Shown here one piece after another: positions 50,809 through 60,802 of a stretch of DNA of 64,000 nucleotides (its first letter is position 1; every line of letters starts with the position of its first letter). Source of the DNA: Leptodactylus fallax (Eukaryota; Chordata; Amphibia; Anura; Leptodactylidae). The DNA lies in NCBI GenBank assembly GCA_947044405.1, contig CAMRHE010000323.1, positions 417,501 to 481,500 of the forward strand, in the 5' to 3' direction. Below the pieces are notes generated by a model. It made no database searches and had not been told where the DNA came from. It worked only from the letters and a program-made list of their open reading frames with translations. A program made the translations under genes and the position numbers.

Positions 50809-51176
50809 GCACAGTGACAAATGTTAAGAGGTTTTCCAGGATCTGAAGAACTTTGATACTGAAGGTCTATCCACAGGATAGGTCATGAGTATCAGATCGG
50901 TCTAGGTCCAACACCTGAACCCCACACCGATCAGCTGATGTCCCTATATACTAAATATATGTCTGGAAGCTGCCCTGATCCCATCCAAGTGAATGGGGGC
51001 GCCACTGCGGGGCTAAGCGCCTCTGCTACAGACAGTGTATCAGACATATACTTAGTATATAGGGGCATCAGCTGACTGGTGCGGGGTTTGGGTGTTGGAC
51101 CCCGACTGATCTGATACTGATGACCTATCAGAGATCTTCAGATCCTGGACAACCCCTTTAACATTTGTCACTGTGC
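50809..51176. mobile_element. Fold-back (palindromic) MITE, about 370 bp
   Basis: The left half, starting 'gcacagtgacaaatgttaag' and 'ccaggatctgaag', reappears as reverse complement in the right half, ending 'cttcagatcctgg' and 'aacatttgtcactgtgc'. Arms of about 150 bp surround a centre near 50993. Matched landmarks include 'gtatcagatc', 'gtccaacacc' and 'tatatactaa.tatatgtctg'. There is no coding frame. It would form a long hairpin when single-stranded. Confidence 0.8.
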
Positions 51177-51184
51177 TCCTGAGA

Positions 51185-51418
51185 ATTTTGGTCTTGTGTT
51201 TTTCTAGTTCGTTCAGCCATTCCAAAGCTATAAGCCCTTTCAGTGTTGATGCAAGTTACAGTCTACTAGCCAAGTGGGCGGTACCATTGTAGATTCTCTG
51301 GGGGCGCGGTCTCTATATGTCACGCAGTGTCACCACCTACTTGTCAAGTAGACCTTAATCTGCAGGGTTTATATCTTTGGAATGGCTGAACGGATTGGAT
51401 GAACAAAAGACCAAAATG
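51185..51418. mobile_element. Second inverted-repeat element abutting the fold-back MITE
   Basis: Arms of about 50 bp: the left carries 'attttggtcttgtg' and 'cgttcagccattccaaag'; the right carries 'ctttggaatggctgaacg' and 'aaaagaccaaaat'. The spacer of about 125 bp is unrelated. It is probably a separate small non-autonomous DNA transposon. Confidence 0.65.
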
Positions 51419-51699
51419 CTCCGGGTGACAGCGCCGATCACATGATGAATGTCTTTTGGGGTCTTCAGAACTGCTTACAAGGAGACAATAGCAATCCCGT
51501 TTTTTTGGGGCATAATCTGAATTTTTTGGGCTCCAATAAATAATCTGGACCCACCACAATGTGCGATTTATAATACTAGTGACAAAGCAGGGCCCCTCGG
51601 ACAACAGGACCCTCTTCACAATATCAGCTCGGATACATTTGACATACCCAGCTCTGCTACATCAGCGTGCCGTAACCCCCCACCCAGCAATCTACAGAA

Positions 51700-52420
51700 C
51701 ACAAGCTTTGTTAGGTTTCAAGCCGTGAAACACATTTGTTTATCCAGTATGGCGATGCTTTCCTTTGGCGTAATTGATGCTCGCCCCCATATAATCAGCG
51801 CTAAATGACTTCTTCTGCCGTCCTTACTGGAAACAGAATAGTATTGAAAATGTAACTTCTCATTCTTCAAAGTCGCCAAGGAGGAAAAGTTAAATTGAAT
51901 GCAGGAAATGCAGACAATCACGGAGGCCCGATCCTCGCAGGCAGCGACCACATGGCCTGGAAAGGTTCCAGGTGCTGGATGAAAGAACAATTGCCATATT
52001 TCATCCCACCAGGTCTTTTCTGCTGCGTTTGAAACCTCCATCTCAATAAGGAACCAAACCCCCCGCCGCATCTGAAGAGGTGAATGCAGGCGAGGATGAA
52101 TGCTTTCAATTGCTTCCTTCTAATGGGATTACACCGGCAATCAATTATCTTTAAGTAAAGCAAGCAGGGGTATGGCGGTGGAATACAAGGCTTTCTGCAC
52201 AAGCTCCAGGGAAGGAATAATGCTACATACAAAAGGCTGCCGAGCTCCTCAGAGATGCAAAAATATATACCTGGTCAGATGAGCGTGCCAAGAAGGTTTC
52301 CTTTTTAGAATATTCCTTGAGAAATTGCTACTATTCAATAAAAATAGTAAATTCTGTCCAATATGGGGAAGCTTTATAAGGACTGGCGATTCATACCCCA
52401 GTCTAATAAAGACACTGACT
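51700..52420. promoter_or_regulatory. Candidate conserved noncoding region
   Basis: A non-repetitive interval of unusual texture between repeats, with segments such as 'gcgtaattgatgctcg', 'atcagcgctaaatgac', 'ggcaatcaattatcttta' and 'gctactattcaataaaaat'. Frames of 104-117 codons on the minus strand show no domain. I treat it as possible regulatory sequence only. Confidence 0.25.
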
Positions 52421-52707
52421 GTGGCAGGGCACGACTGATCTATGAAGAGGCTCCAGAGCCTGAATGGAGATCTACACTAGTCAGGAGCTGGAGCAGATTT
52501 CCATTACAACTCACAGCAGAAAACTGGCACGAGATATAATGTATGTATCGGGTTAAGGCTCCGTCCACATTAGGCAAGTGTGGCGTGGAATGAGGGATGT
52601 GGTGCATGTTTGGCGCAAGGAAGGGTGTTTTGCCAAATGTAAGCAACAATATCATTCCTATAAGAAAGAAAACTGGCATAAAAGGGTAAGTAGCAGAGTG
52701 GAAAGGT

Positions 52708-52939
52708 AGATAGATAGATAGATAGATAGATAGGAGCTAGATAGATAGACAGTAGATAGATAGATAGATAGATAGATACGAGATAGATATGAGATAGATA
52801 GATAGATAGATAGATAGATATGATATGTAGATAGATAGATAGATAGATAAGAGATAGATAGATAGATACGAGATAGATATGAGATAGATAGATAGATAGA
52901 TAGATAGATATGTAGATAGATAGATAGATAGATAGATAT

Positions 52940-52983
<44 letters not shown>

Positions 52984-53330
52984 AGGTAGCTAGATAGATA
53001 AATAGATAGATAGATAGATAGATAGATATGCTATAGATATGAGGTAGATAGATAGATGATTAGATAGATAGATAGTAGATAGATAGATAGATAGATGGAG
53101 ATGAGATAGATAGATAGATAGATAAGAGATAGATAGATAGATAAATAGATAGATAGATAGATATGCTAAGAAGGATAGCTGTAGATATTAGTAGTTGAGT
53201 AGTAGTAGGTGATAGATAGGAGATAGATAGATAGATATTAGATAGATATGATAGATAGATAGATAGATAGATAGTGAGATAGATAGATAGATATGAGATA
53301 GATAGATAGATAGATATGATAGATAGATAT

Positions 53331-53367
<37 letters not shown>

Positions 53368-53370
53368 TCC
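52708..53370 (+). repeat. GATA tetranucleotide array 1
   Basis: Long runs of 'gata' interspersed with 'tatgagata' and short degenerate stretches (notably 53162-53217). Confidence 0.95.
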
Positions 53371-53702
53371 AGAGTTCCTGACTCTCCTATATTATGGTCA
53401 CTTTTCTCAGGTGTTTGTTTGCAATTGTACAGTTACTCCTGGCAGAATAGTATCAGCAATGGATGGGGGAGGGGGCAGTTTGTTCCTTATTGTACAAGTC
53501 CCCTGGCTGAGAGACAAATGTGAAAGGTGTTGCAGCAATAATGTGATTATTAGCAGCAGAAAAACTAATAGGACATCATGTATCAAGGCTTGTACAGTCA
53601 GAACAGACTGCCAAGCAAAATCCTGCAGAGATTTAAACTTCTTATGAAAACGCAGACCATTTAAGGACTGCAGATTAGATACTTTCAGATAGTTAGGGAG
53701 AG
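53371..53702. other. Spacer between two GATA arrays, no gene seen
   Basis: A 330-bp non-repetitive gap; the 78-codon frame in it has no recognisable features. Confidence 0.5.
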
Positions 53703-53762
53703 AGATCGATAGATAAAGATATATAGATACATAGATAGATAGATATGAGATCGATAGATATG

Positions 53763-53803
<41 letters not shown>

Positions 53804-53846
53804 TGAGTAGATAGATAGATAGATATGAGATAGATAGCTAGATATG

Positions 53847-53880
<34 letters not shown>

Positions 53881-53881
53881 G

Positions 53882-53927
<46 letters not shown>

Positions 53928-53973
53928 GTAGGATAGATAGTAATAGATAGATAGATATGTAGATAGATAGATA

Positions 53974-54013
<40 letters not shown>

Positions 54014-54038
54014 AGATAGATAGATAATAGATAGATAA

Positions 54039-54069
<31 letters not shown>

Positions 54070-54078
54070 AAATATGTG
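53703..54078 (+). repeat. GATA tetranucleotide array 2
   Basis: Continuation of the same tetranucleotide after the spacer, with 'aaagata' and 'taatagata' variants towards the right end. Confidence 0.95.
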
Positions 54079-55021
54079 TTTCTGTATTACATCATGTTTA
54101 TGTATTACATGTCAAGTCTTTTTTCATGGAATTCCCAGGCCATATTGAAGCCATAGAGTAACCAGCTGGCTCATGGGTTCCCTGTTAAAAGAAAAATGAA
54201 TATCAAAGTTTTAAAAAGTTTCAGATCAGTGTACCTCATGCACCACCTAGTGGCCAGCCGCAGATTTACAGCTGCCCCTTTACTGTTTTCAGTCCACAAC
54301 ACTCACTGAAGGAAATGGAGTCACGTCCAAACTGGACCATAAATCTTTGTGTCCCCTTTTATGTTCCCTCTTATGGACAGAGAAAGATTAATGATAGAAT
54401 ATATCTTGGAAACAACTGGAACCAAGACACCAGAAGACAACATTTAGTAGAGGAGTGGTCCCTTCATGTCTGTTTTAATTTAGAGGGGGAGTAATACTAA
54501 GCTCCAGTTGCCAGGACGACGCCTTACACTTAATGTGACGTCTGACAGACGCATCCATTAAAGTACACGTGTGACGCATACGGCTCGCCTTAACTATCAC
54601 CGTGGAGTCTATAAATTACATATTTCTAAGGATATTCACTACAGATTATCAGCCAGACTGATGATATTTGGGGAGTGGTTGCTAGGCAACATGGCTGTCT
54701 GACAAGGTTTTGGCTGCCGGCCTTTATATATTGTTTTGTGAAACTTCCTTTATGTTCGGCTCCCGAGGTTAGATGAGGACACTTCTTCATGGTCTACAAT
54801 GTCTGGTTCATCTTTCTAATGTAAATGTGCGGAAAACCAAAAAATTATGTAATTAAATGGTCCAAAAAATGTTAATATCTGTGGAACAGAGCCAAAATCA
54901 TCATAGGGCAATATAATATAGCCACAAGATGGACCATATTACAACCGCGACACTCAGATGTCCCAAAATACCATCTAATGCAAACTAGATCCCTAAGGTC
55001 AAGAAAGGTTTACTCAGTGAG
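54079..55021. other. No gene seen; contains an RFX-like motif
   Basis: Intergenic, partly repeat-derived (54230-54300). The 54520-54700 part is non-repetitive and holds the motif annotated separately. Confidence 0.45.
54678..54690. promoter_or_regulatory. X-box/RFX-like motif GTTGCTAGGCAAC
   Basis: Two inverted half-sites GTTGC and GCAAC fit the RFX consensus with one deviation in the left half. A single motif is weak evidence of function. Confidence 0.3.
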
Positions 55022-56941
55022 ACTATTATAGTAGTTATATTATTATACATAGCAGTGGTATTATAGTAGTTATATTCTTGTACATAGGAGGTAGTATTAT
55101 AGTAGTTATATTCTTGTACACAGGAGGCAGTATTATAGTAGTTATATTCTTGTACATAGGAGCAGTATTATAGTAGTTATATTCTTGTACAAAGGGGGCA
55201 GTATTATAGTAGTTATATTCTTGTACATAGGAGCAGTATTATAGTAGTTATATTCTTGTACATAGGGGGCAGTATTATAGTAGTTATATTCTTGTACATA
55301 GGAGGCAGTATTATAGTAGTTATATTCTTGTAGATAGGTGCAGTATTATAGTAGTTATATTCTTGTACATAGGAGGAAGTATTATAGTAGTTATATTCTT
55401 GTACATAGGAGCAGTCTTATAGTAGTTATATTCTTGTACATAGGGGGCAGTATTATAGTAGTTATATTCTTGTACATAGGAGCAGTATTATAGTAGTTAT
55501 ATTCTTGTACATAGGAGCAATATTATAGTAGTTATATTTTTGTACATAGGAGCAGTATTATAGTAGTTATATTCTTGTACATAGGAGTGGTATTATAGTA
55601 GTTATATTTTTGTACATAGGAGCAGTATTATAGTAGTTATATTCTTATACATAAGAGGCAGAATTATAGTAGTTATATTCTTGTACATAGGAGCAGTATT
55701 ATAGTAGTTATATTCTTGTACATAGGAGCAGTATTATAGTAGTTATATTCTTGTACATAGGAGCAGTATTATAGTAGTTATATTCTTGTACATAGGTGCA
55801 GTATTATAGTAGTTATATTCTTGTACATAGGAGGAAGTATTATAGTAGTTATATTCTTGTACATAGGAGCAGTATTATAGTAGTTATATTCTTGTACATA
55901 GGAGCAGTATTATAGTAGTTATATTCTTGTACATAGGGGCAGTATTATAGTAGTTATGTTCCTGTAAATAGGAGCAGTATTATAGTAGTTATATTATTGT
56001 ACATAGGAGCAGTATTATAGTAGTTATATTCTTGTACATAGGAGCAGTAATATAGTAGTTATAATCTTGTAAATAGGAGCAGTATTATAGTAGTTATATT
56101 CTTGTACATAGGAGGCAGTATTATAGTAGTTATATTCTTGTACAAAGGAGGAGCAGTATTATAGTTATATTCTTGTACATAGGAGCAGTATTATAGTAGT
56201 TATATTCTTGTACATAGGATGCAGTATTATAGTAGTTATATTCTTGTAGATAGGTGCAGTATTATAGTAGTTATATTCTTGTACATAGGAGGAAGTATTA
56301 TAGTAGTTATATTCTTGTACATAGGAGCAGTCTTATAGTAGTTATATTCTTGTACATAGGGGGCAGTATTATAGTAGTTATATTCTTGTACATAGGAGCA
56401 GTATTATAGTAGTTATATTCTTGTACATAGGAGCAATATTATAGTAGTTATATTTTTGTACATAGGAGCAGTATTATAGTAGTTATATTCTTGTACATAG
56501 GAGCGGTATTATAGTAGTTATATTCTTGTACATAGGAGCAGTATTATAGTAGTTATATTCTTGTACATAGGAGAGTAGAATTATAGTAGTTATATTCTTG
56601 TACATAGGAGCAGTATTATAGTAGTATATTCTTGTACATAGGAGCAGTATTATAGTAGTTATATTCTTGTACATAGGAGCAGTATTATAGTAGTTATATT
56701 CTTGTACATAGGTGCAGTATTATAGTAGTTAATTCTTGTACATAGGAGGAAAAGGAGAAACGCAAGGGGGCAAAAAGCCAAGCAGTATTATAGTAGTTAT
56801 ATTCTTGTACATAGGGGCAGTATTATAGTAGTTATGTTCCTGTAAATAAGAGCAGTATTATAGTAGTTATATTATTGTACACAGGAGCAGTATTATAGTA
56901 GTTATATTCTTGTACATAGGAGCAGTATTATAGTAGTTATA
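55022..56941 (-). repeat. 35-bp minisatellite array 2, inverted (about 54 copies)
   Basis: Reverse complement of the unit at 29218-33110: 'gcagtattatagtagttat' followed by 'attcttgtacatagga'. The C-rich block now appears as 'aggagcag', 'agggggcag' or 'aggaggcag'. Two long stretches (about 55290-55600 and 56200-56520) look like near-identical internal duplications, including the rare 'ttgtagataggtgcag' and 'gcagtcttatag' variants in the same order. An irregular patch lies at 56747-56781. Confidence 0.95.
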
Positions 56942-56944
56942 GTC

Positions 56945-57017
56945 GAAAAGAGGAAGAGAAGAAGGAGGGGGAAGAGAAAGAAAAGAAGGGAAGAGAAAAA
57001 AAAGGGGGGGGAAAGGG
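56945..57017 (+). repeat. 73-nt uninterrupted homopurine tract
   Basis: Only A and G over 73 bases, extended after one T by a further purine run to 57030. It lies between the inverted minisatellite and the BED-finger relic and could form a triplex, or be a corrupted consensus junction. Confidence 0.8.
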
Positions 57018-57617
57018 TGAAAGGGGGGGGCGTGTACAGTGAGGAGGAAGTACTAAAGGACAGTCAGCAGCTACTGCTAAGCCAAGATGTGGAGGAAACA
57101 TTTGCCGCTTCCTCCAGTAGGCGGGCAAGTAGTGATGAGGAGAGTGGTGTGGGAGCTGATGTTGAGGAGGACATCAGTGATCTGCAGACAGTAGTGGATG
57201 ACGATGTAGCCGATCATAATTGGGAGCCGGATGACGAAGGGTCTTCATCGTCATCAGGAGAAGAGGGTTGCAGCTTACTCATGAGGCAGCGGGGGAGTCA
57301 GCAGGGTGGCAGCAGTTGGAGGACGGGAACTAAACGTGTCCGGGGTAGACCATCCGCTTCGCTGCAGCCTACCTACCCGGAAAGCAGTGGTGCAGGGGTT
57401 CACGGAGGCAGTTAGTTGGAGTGTTGGGGGTAAAATCACCTACTCAACAGTGTGGTAGTTTTTTGTTAAGGAGTTGAACATGGCCATATGTGGAATCTGT
57501 GGGCAGAAGGTGAAGCGTGGCCAGGTTGCCAATGTTGGCACCACAGCCCTGCGTCAACATATGCAGCGCCACCATAAATTGACCTGGGAGAACCGTGGCT
57601 CCAATGTGGTGGTCTAG
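57017..57617 (+). pseudogene. BED-finger N-terminal fragment (hAT/ZBED type)
   Basis: 57017-57415 encodes a Ser/Asp/Glu-rich acidic segment ('SSDEESGVGADVEEDISD', 'HNWEPDDEGSSSSSGEEG') and then a basic 'RTGTKRVRGRP'. After a frame change near 57400, another frame gives 'GKITYSTVW', a stop (TAG, 57456-57458), and then 'FFVKELNMAICGICGQKVKR' and 'TTALRQHMQRHHKL', ending at 57617. The Cys-x2-Cys and His-x4/5-His spacing with the preceding aromatic residues is a BED-type zinc finger, which binds DNA in hAT transposases and ZBED proteins. The acidic leader plus BED finger is the N-terminus of such a protein. The catalytic part is missing: sequence passes into a minisatellite at 57722. It is broken by one frameshift and one stop. 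Confidence 0.7.
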
Positions 57618-57721
57618 CCTGCCGCAGCAACCGTTGCATCACTCAGTGGCACGAAACCCATTTCAGCCTGTTTGTGCCACCCACCTCCCCACTCTGTCAC
57701 CGGGTCACTGTATGGCCTCTT

Positions 57722-58010
57722 TATGCTGCTGCCAACTCTACATTATATCACCTTGCCACTCTGTGTCCTCCTCATGCTGCTGCCACTGGGTCACTGTATG
57801 TCCTCCTCATGCTGCTACCACTGGGTTACTGTATGTCCTTAACATGCTGCTGCCACTGGGTCACTGTATATCCTCCTCATGCTGCTGCCACTGGGTCACT
57901 GTATGGCCTCCTCATGCTGCTGCCACTGGGTCACTGTATGTGCTCCTCATGCTGCTGCCACTGGGTCACTGTTTGGCCTCCTCATGCTGCTGCCACCTCC
58001 ACATTATGTC
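57722..58010 (+). repeat. 35-bp 'tgctgctgccactgggtcac' minisatellite (about 7 copies)
   Basis: Units of 35 bp on 'tgctgctgccactgggtcac' and 'tgtatgtcctcctca', for example starting at 57775 and 57810. It lies directly downstream of the BED-finger relic and probably arose inside that transposon. It is unrelated in sequence to the other 35-bp minisatellite. Confidence 0.85.
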
Positions 58011-58639
58011 GCCTTGTCACTCTGTAGACCTCTATGTGGAATCAGCTGACGACGGTTTAAAAGGAGTGCGCTCTTTCACGCTACAGTAGGATGTGGGGCC
58101 TCTGCACGGTTCTTTATACCTGGCACTAACATGGACCTGTAAGGCTGGGTTTACACTTGAGTTAGTTGATCAGTTTTGGACCCATAACTGGCCAAATAAG
58201 TGAAGTGTGCAGTGGTTTTAAGAGCGATGCTTGTCATGTGCGTGTCATTCTAACTCACAGTATTTTTTCACTACCACAGCAGGCTCCCTATGCGTGTTAC
58301 TGCAAGGCACAGTGTTCTACACCATTATACTGGTTCTCTGTAGCCAGGAAATGGATGTTTTTTAATGCTATTCGCCGCAAATTATTTTGGATCGAAGCAA
58401 ATCTTTTTGGAGACATCGGAGAATCGGTCGAATTGAATTTTTCATAAATTCGCTCATCACCATAGAGGAAAAATATTTTTATAAGTTTGTAGACCGGGTG
58501 TTTTCAGACAAAAGGATACCTAATGTGTATGTGTTTCACAGTAATTTTTTACTTTTATATGTATTCTAGTGAAAGTGGGGGGGGGGACATGAACTTTATT
58601 TTTTTATACTTTTTAACTATTTTCACTATTTTATATTTG
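58011..58639. other. Repeat-derived tail, no gene seen
   Basis: Includes 'ggctgggtttacacttgag' and an 'attcgctcatcacc' terminus (about 58445-58460) of a type that recurs in frog transposon ends. Short frames only. Confidence 0.45.
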
Positions 58640-58735
58640 GAATAGGGTTTATATTTCAAGCCTTCTCCAAAAATCCTGGAAAATCTAGCTAGGGCTTATT
58701 TTCAGGGTAGGGCTTATTTTTGGAGAAACACGGTA
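58640..58735 (+). repeat. 'gggcttattttcagggtaggg' dispersed repeat
   Basis: Contains 'ccttctccaaaaatcctgg' and ends 'cttatttttggagaaacacgg', a widespread short vertebrate repeat end that I recognise but cannot classify. Confidence 0.5.
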
Positions 58736-58833
58736 GTTAGTTGTGGTGTTGCATTAGCAATGGGACAACCTAGGTCTGTTTCTACAAACTATACATGGAA
58801 CTAAACTCGCTGGACAAACAGCACATAACTCAA

Positions 58834-59176
58834 CAAGAATATAACTACTATAATACTGCTGCTATGTACAAGAATATAACTACTATAATACTACTCCTAT
58901 GTACAAGAATATAACTACTATAATACTGCTCCTATGTACAAGAATATAACTACTATAATACTGCTCCTATGTACAAGAATATAACTACTATAATACTGCT
59001 CCTATGTACAAGAATATAACTACTATAATACTGCTCCTATGTACAAGAATATAACTACTATAATACTGCTCCTATGTACAAGAATATAACTACTATAATA
59101 CTGCTCCTATGTACAAGAATATAACTACTATAATACTGCTCCTATGTACAAGAATATAACTACTATAATACTGCTC
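58834..59176 (+). repeat. 35-bp minisatellite array 3, left part (about 10 copies)
   Basis: Same unit and orientation as 29218-33110. It is continuous in type with 62666-64000, from which it is separated by an irregular A-rich patch and the LINE-like element. Confidence 0.93.
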
Positions 59177-59375
59177 CTATAAAAAAAAAAAAAAAAAAAA
59201 AAAAAAACCTCCTTAAAAGAAAAAAAAAAAAAAAAAAAAAATGCTTCTATAAGAAAAAAAAAAAAAAAAAAAAAAACCCCCCCTTTAAGAAAAAAAAAAA
59301 AAAAAAAAAAACACTTCGTAGGAAGAAGAAAAAAAAAACAAAAAAACACCTATGAAGAAGAAAAAAAAAACAAAA
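59177..59375 (+). other. A-rich patch with unit-length periodicity
   Basis: Five stretches of about 20-30 A are separated by fragments such as 'cctcctta', 'atgcttctataag', 'cccccctttaag' and 'cacttcgtaggaag'. These fragments look like damaged copies of the minisatellite's 'gctcctatgtacaag' block at roughly unit spacing. Consensus corruption is the simplest reading. Confidence 0.65.
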
Positions 59376-59387
59376 CCTACTATAATA

Positions 59388-59396
59388 CTGCCTCCT
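59388..59396. repeat. Target site duplication TGCCTCCTA (left)
   Basis: The 9-bp string before the LINE-like element recurs at 62666-62674 after it. It is part of the minisatellite unit, so by chance some similarity is expected; the exact phase match supports a simple insertion. Confidence 0.65.
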
Positions 59397-59437
59397 AGCT
59401 GTGAGGTTGTGTTTCTGTAGCTCTCCTGAGTCTCCTG

Positions 59438-60802
59438 ATGTCTGGAGAAAGCCCAGGGCGGGGCCACCCTGGGTGGGGCAGCTCCCCTAGCAAGGCCCAG
59501 GCTCCAAGGCCTACTCTGGGAAACAATTCCCAGACAACTGAGAAAGTGGATGAAAATCCCAAAGTCTCCAGGAATGGAAGTAAGGTCCAGTATGTCAGCA
59601 GTCCCAGTGCAAGTCAAGATGGGAAGAAAGTTATTGCAAAGAAAGCAGTAGCAGAAGCAAGCAGAGGTACGGTGCAACAACCTACCAAAGTAATTGTGCA
59701 GCATCCAGACAGAATACCTGATTGTAAGAAGAAGCAAGCCGTGCAGCCTGTGCAGACGCCATTACAGGTTACAGGTGTCCTGTCCACTCCACCCTCCTGC
59801 AGACAGAGGAGAACGTCCTTGGAGAGACAGACCATGCTGGAGAACATGCAGCGGCCTGTACTGGTGCGGTCTGAGCGGACAAGATCTGGGAATGGAAACT
59901 GCAAAACTGTAGTGAAGGCTGCGGATGAGACCAAAGTGAGACCAGCGGGGAGGCCTCATGGTACTAGTAGTGCGGTCACTGGGAACAAACTGGGACCCAG
60001 TGCCCAATCTGCAGATTGTGGCCCCATGGCAGTGACAACAGCCGCAGCAGGCCAGAAGTCACAGGCTACACCGACCAGAGGCCATACTGTGAGTAACCAG
60101 CCTGCAAAACTACCTAATAATGCACAGAGTGTTACAATGGCGGAGCGTGCACCTGAACTGCGCCTGGCAGACGAGATCCCAGCACTGGTCAGGAGACTGG
60201 AAACACTTAAAGCGGGTAAAATATATCTGCAGAGACAGATTGACTGCGCCTATAAAATAAGGGCTGCTAAACCTTGGTTAGAGGAAGGAGTGGACAAGAA
60301 GCTGAGCGCACTGGCGAAAGAGCTCGCCGATGTCGTACAGGAGACCGAGACTGTACTGGAGCAAATGGGACCGGTGGGAGAATCGTACAGAAACCAGCAG
60401 CGATTCGAGGAATACCGGAAGTCACCATCATCTCGCTCTAGGTCTGAACCCTCTCAAGATGGCGGCCAGCAGTCCCATGCAAAGCCTATTCTACAGCCAG
60501 CAAGTTTCCCTTTTAAGGAAGGGAATTTGTATGGGGAAGGAGCAGCTAATGCCGGGCCACAGCAAAGACCTGCAGCAGTTCCTGGCAAGGCACCACAAGT
60601 CCCAGCAACCAGCACTTTAGAGCAAGATCATGGACTCCTGCCTGAAGTAGCATCTGTGCAGACACCACAAGTCCCAGGAGGCAGGTCATCTCAGCAGGAC
60701 TGTGGACTGTTACCTGAAGGTACTGAGGTAGTAGCACATTTGGGGTCTCAGGTTGTGAGTGTGTGGGACAGTCTGGACTCTGCTGTGCAAGCTCACCAAT
60801 AG
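59438..60802 (+). pseudogene. LINE ORF1, N-terminal part
   Basis: 454 codons from an ATG 41 bases inside the element. The first 270 residues are Ser/Thr/Gln/Pro-rich and probably disordered. About 255-340 is strongly helical ('LADEIPALVRRLETLKAGK', then 'KKLSALAKELADVVQETETV') and could be a coiled coil for ORF1 multimerisation. The frame ends in CAA-TAG inside a 46-bp segment flanked by two copies of 'tggactctgctgtgca' (60774-60789 and 60820-60835). The extra 46 bp shifts the frame by one, matching the frame change to the next segment, so this break looks recent. Confidence 0.6.

Noticed and set aside
51718..52232. Minus-strand frames of 104-117 codons
   Set aside because: Two overlapping frames without any family resemblance; treated as possible noncoding conserved sequence instead.
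52708..54078. GATA-factor regulatory cluster
   Set aside because: A simple tetranucleotide microsatellite; motif density follows from the repeat.
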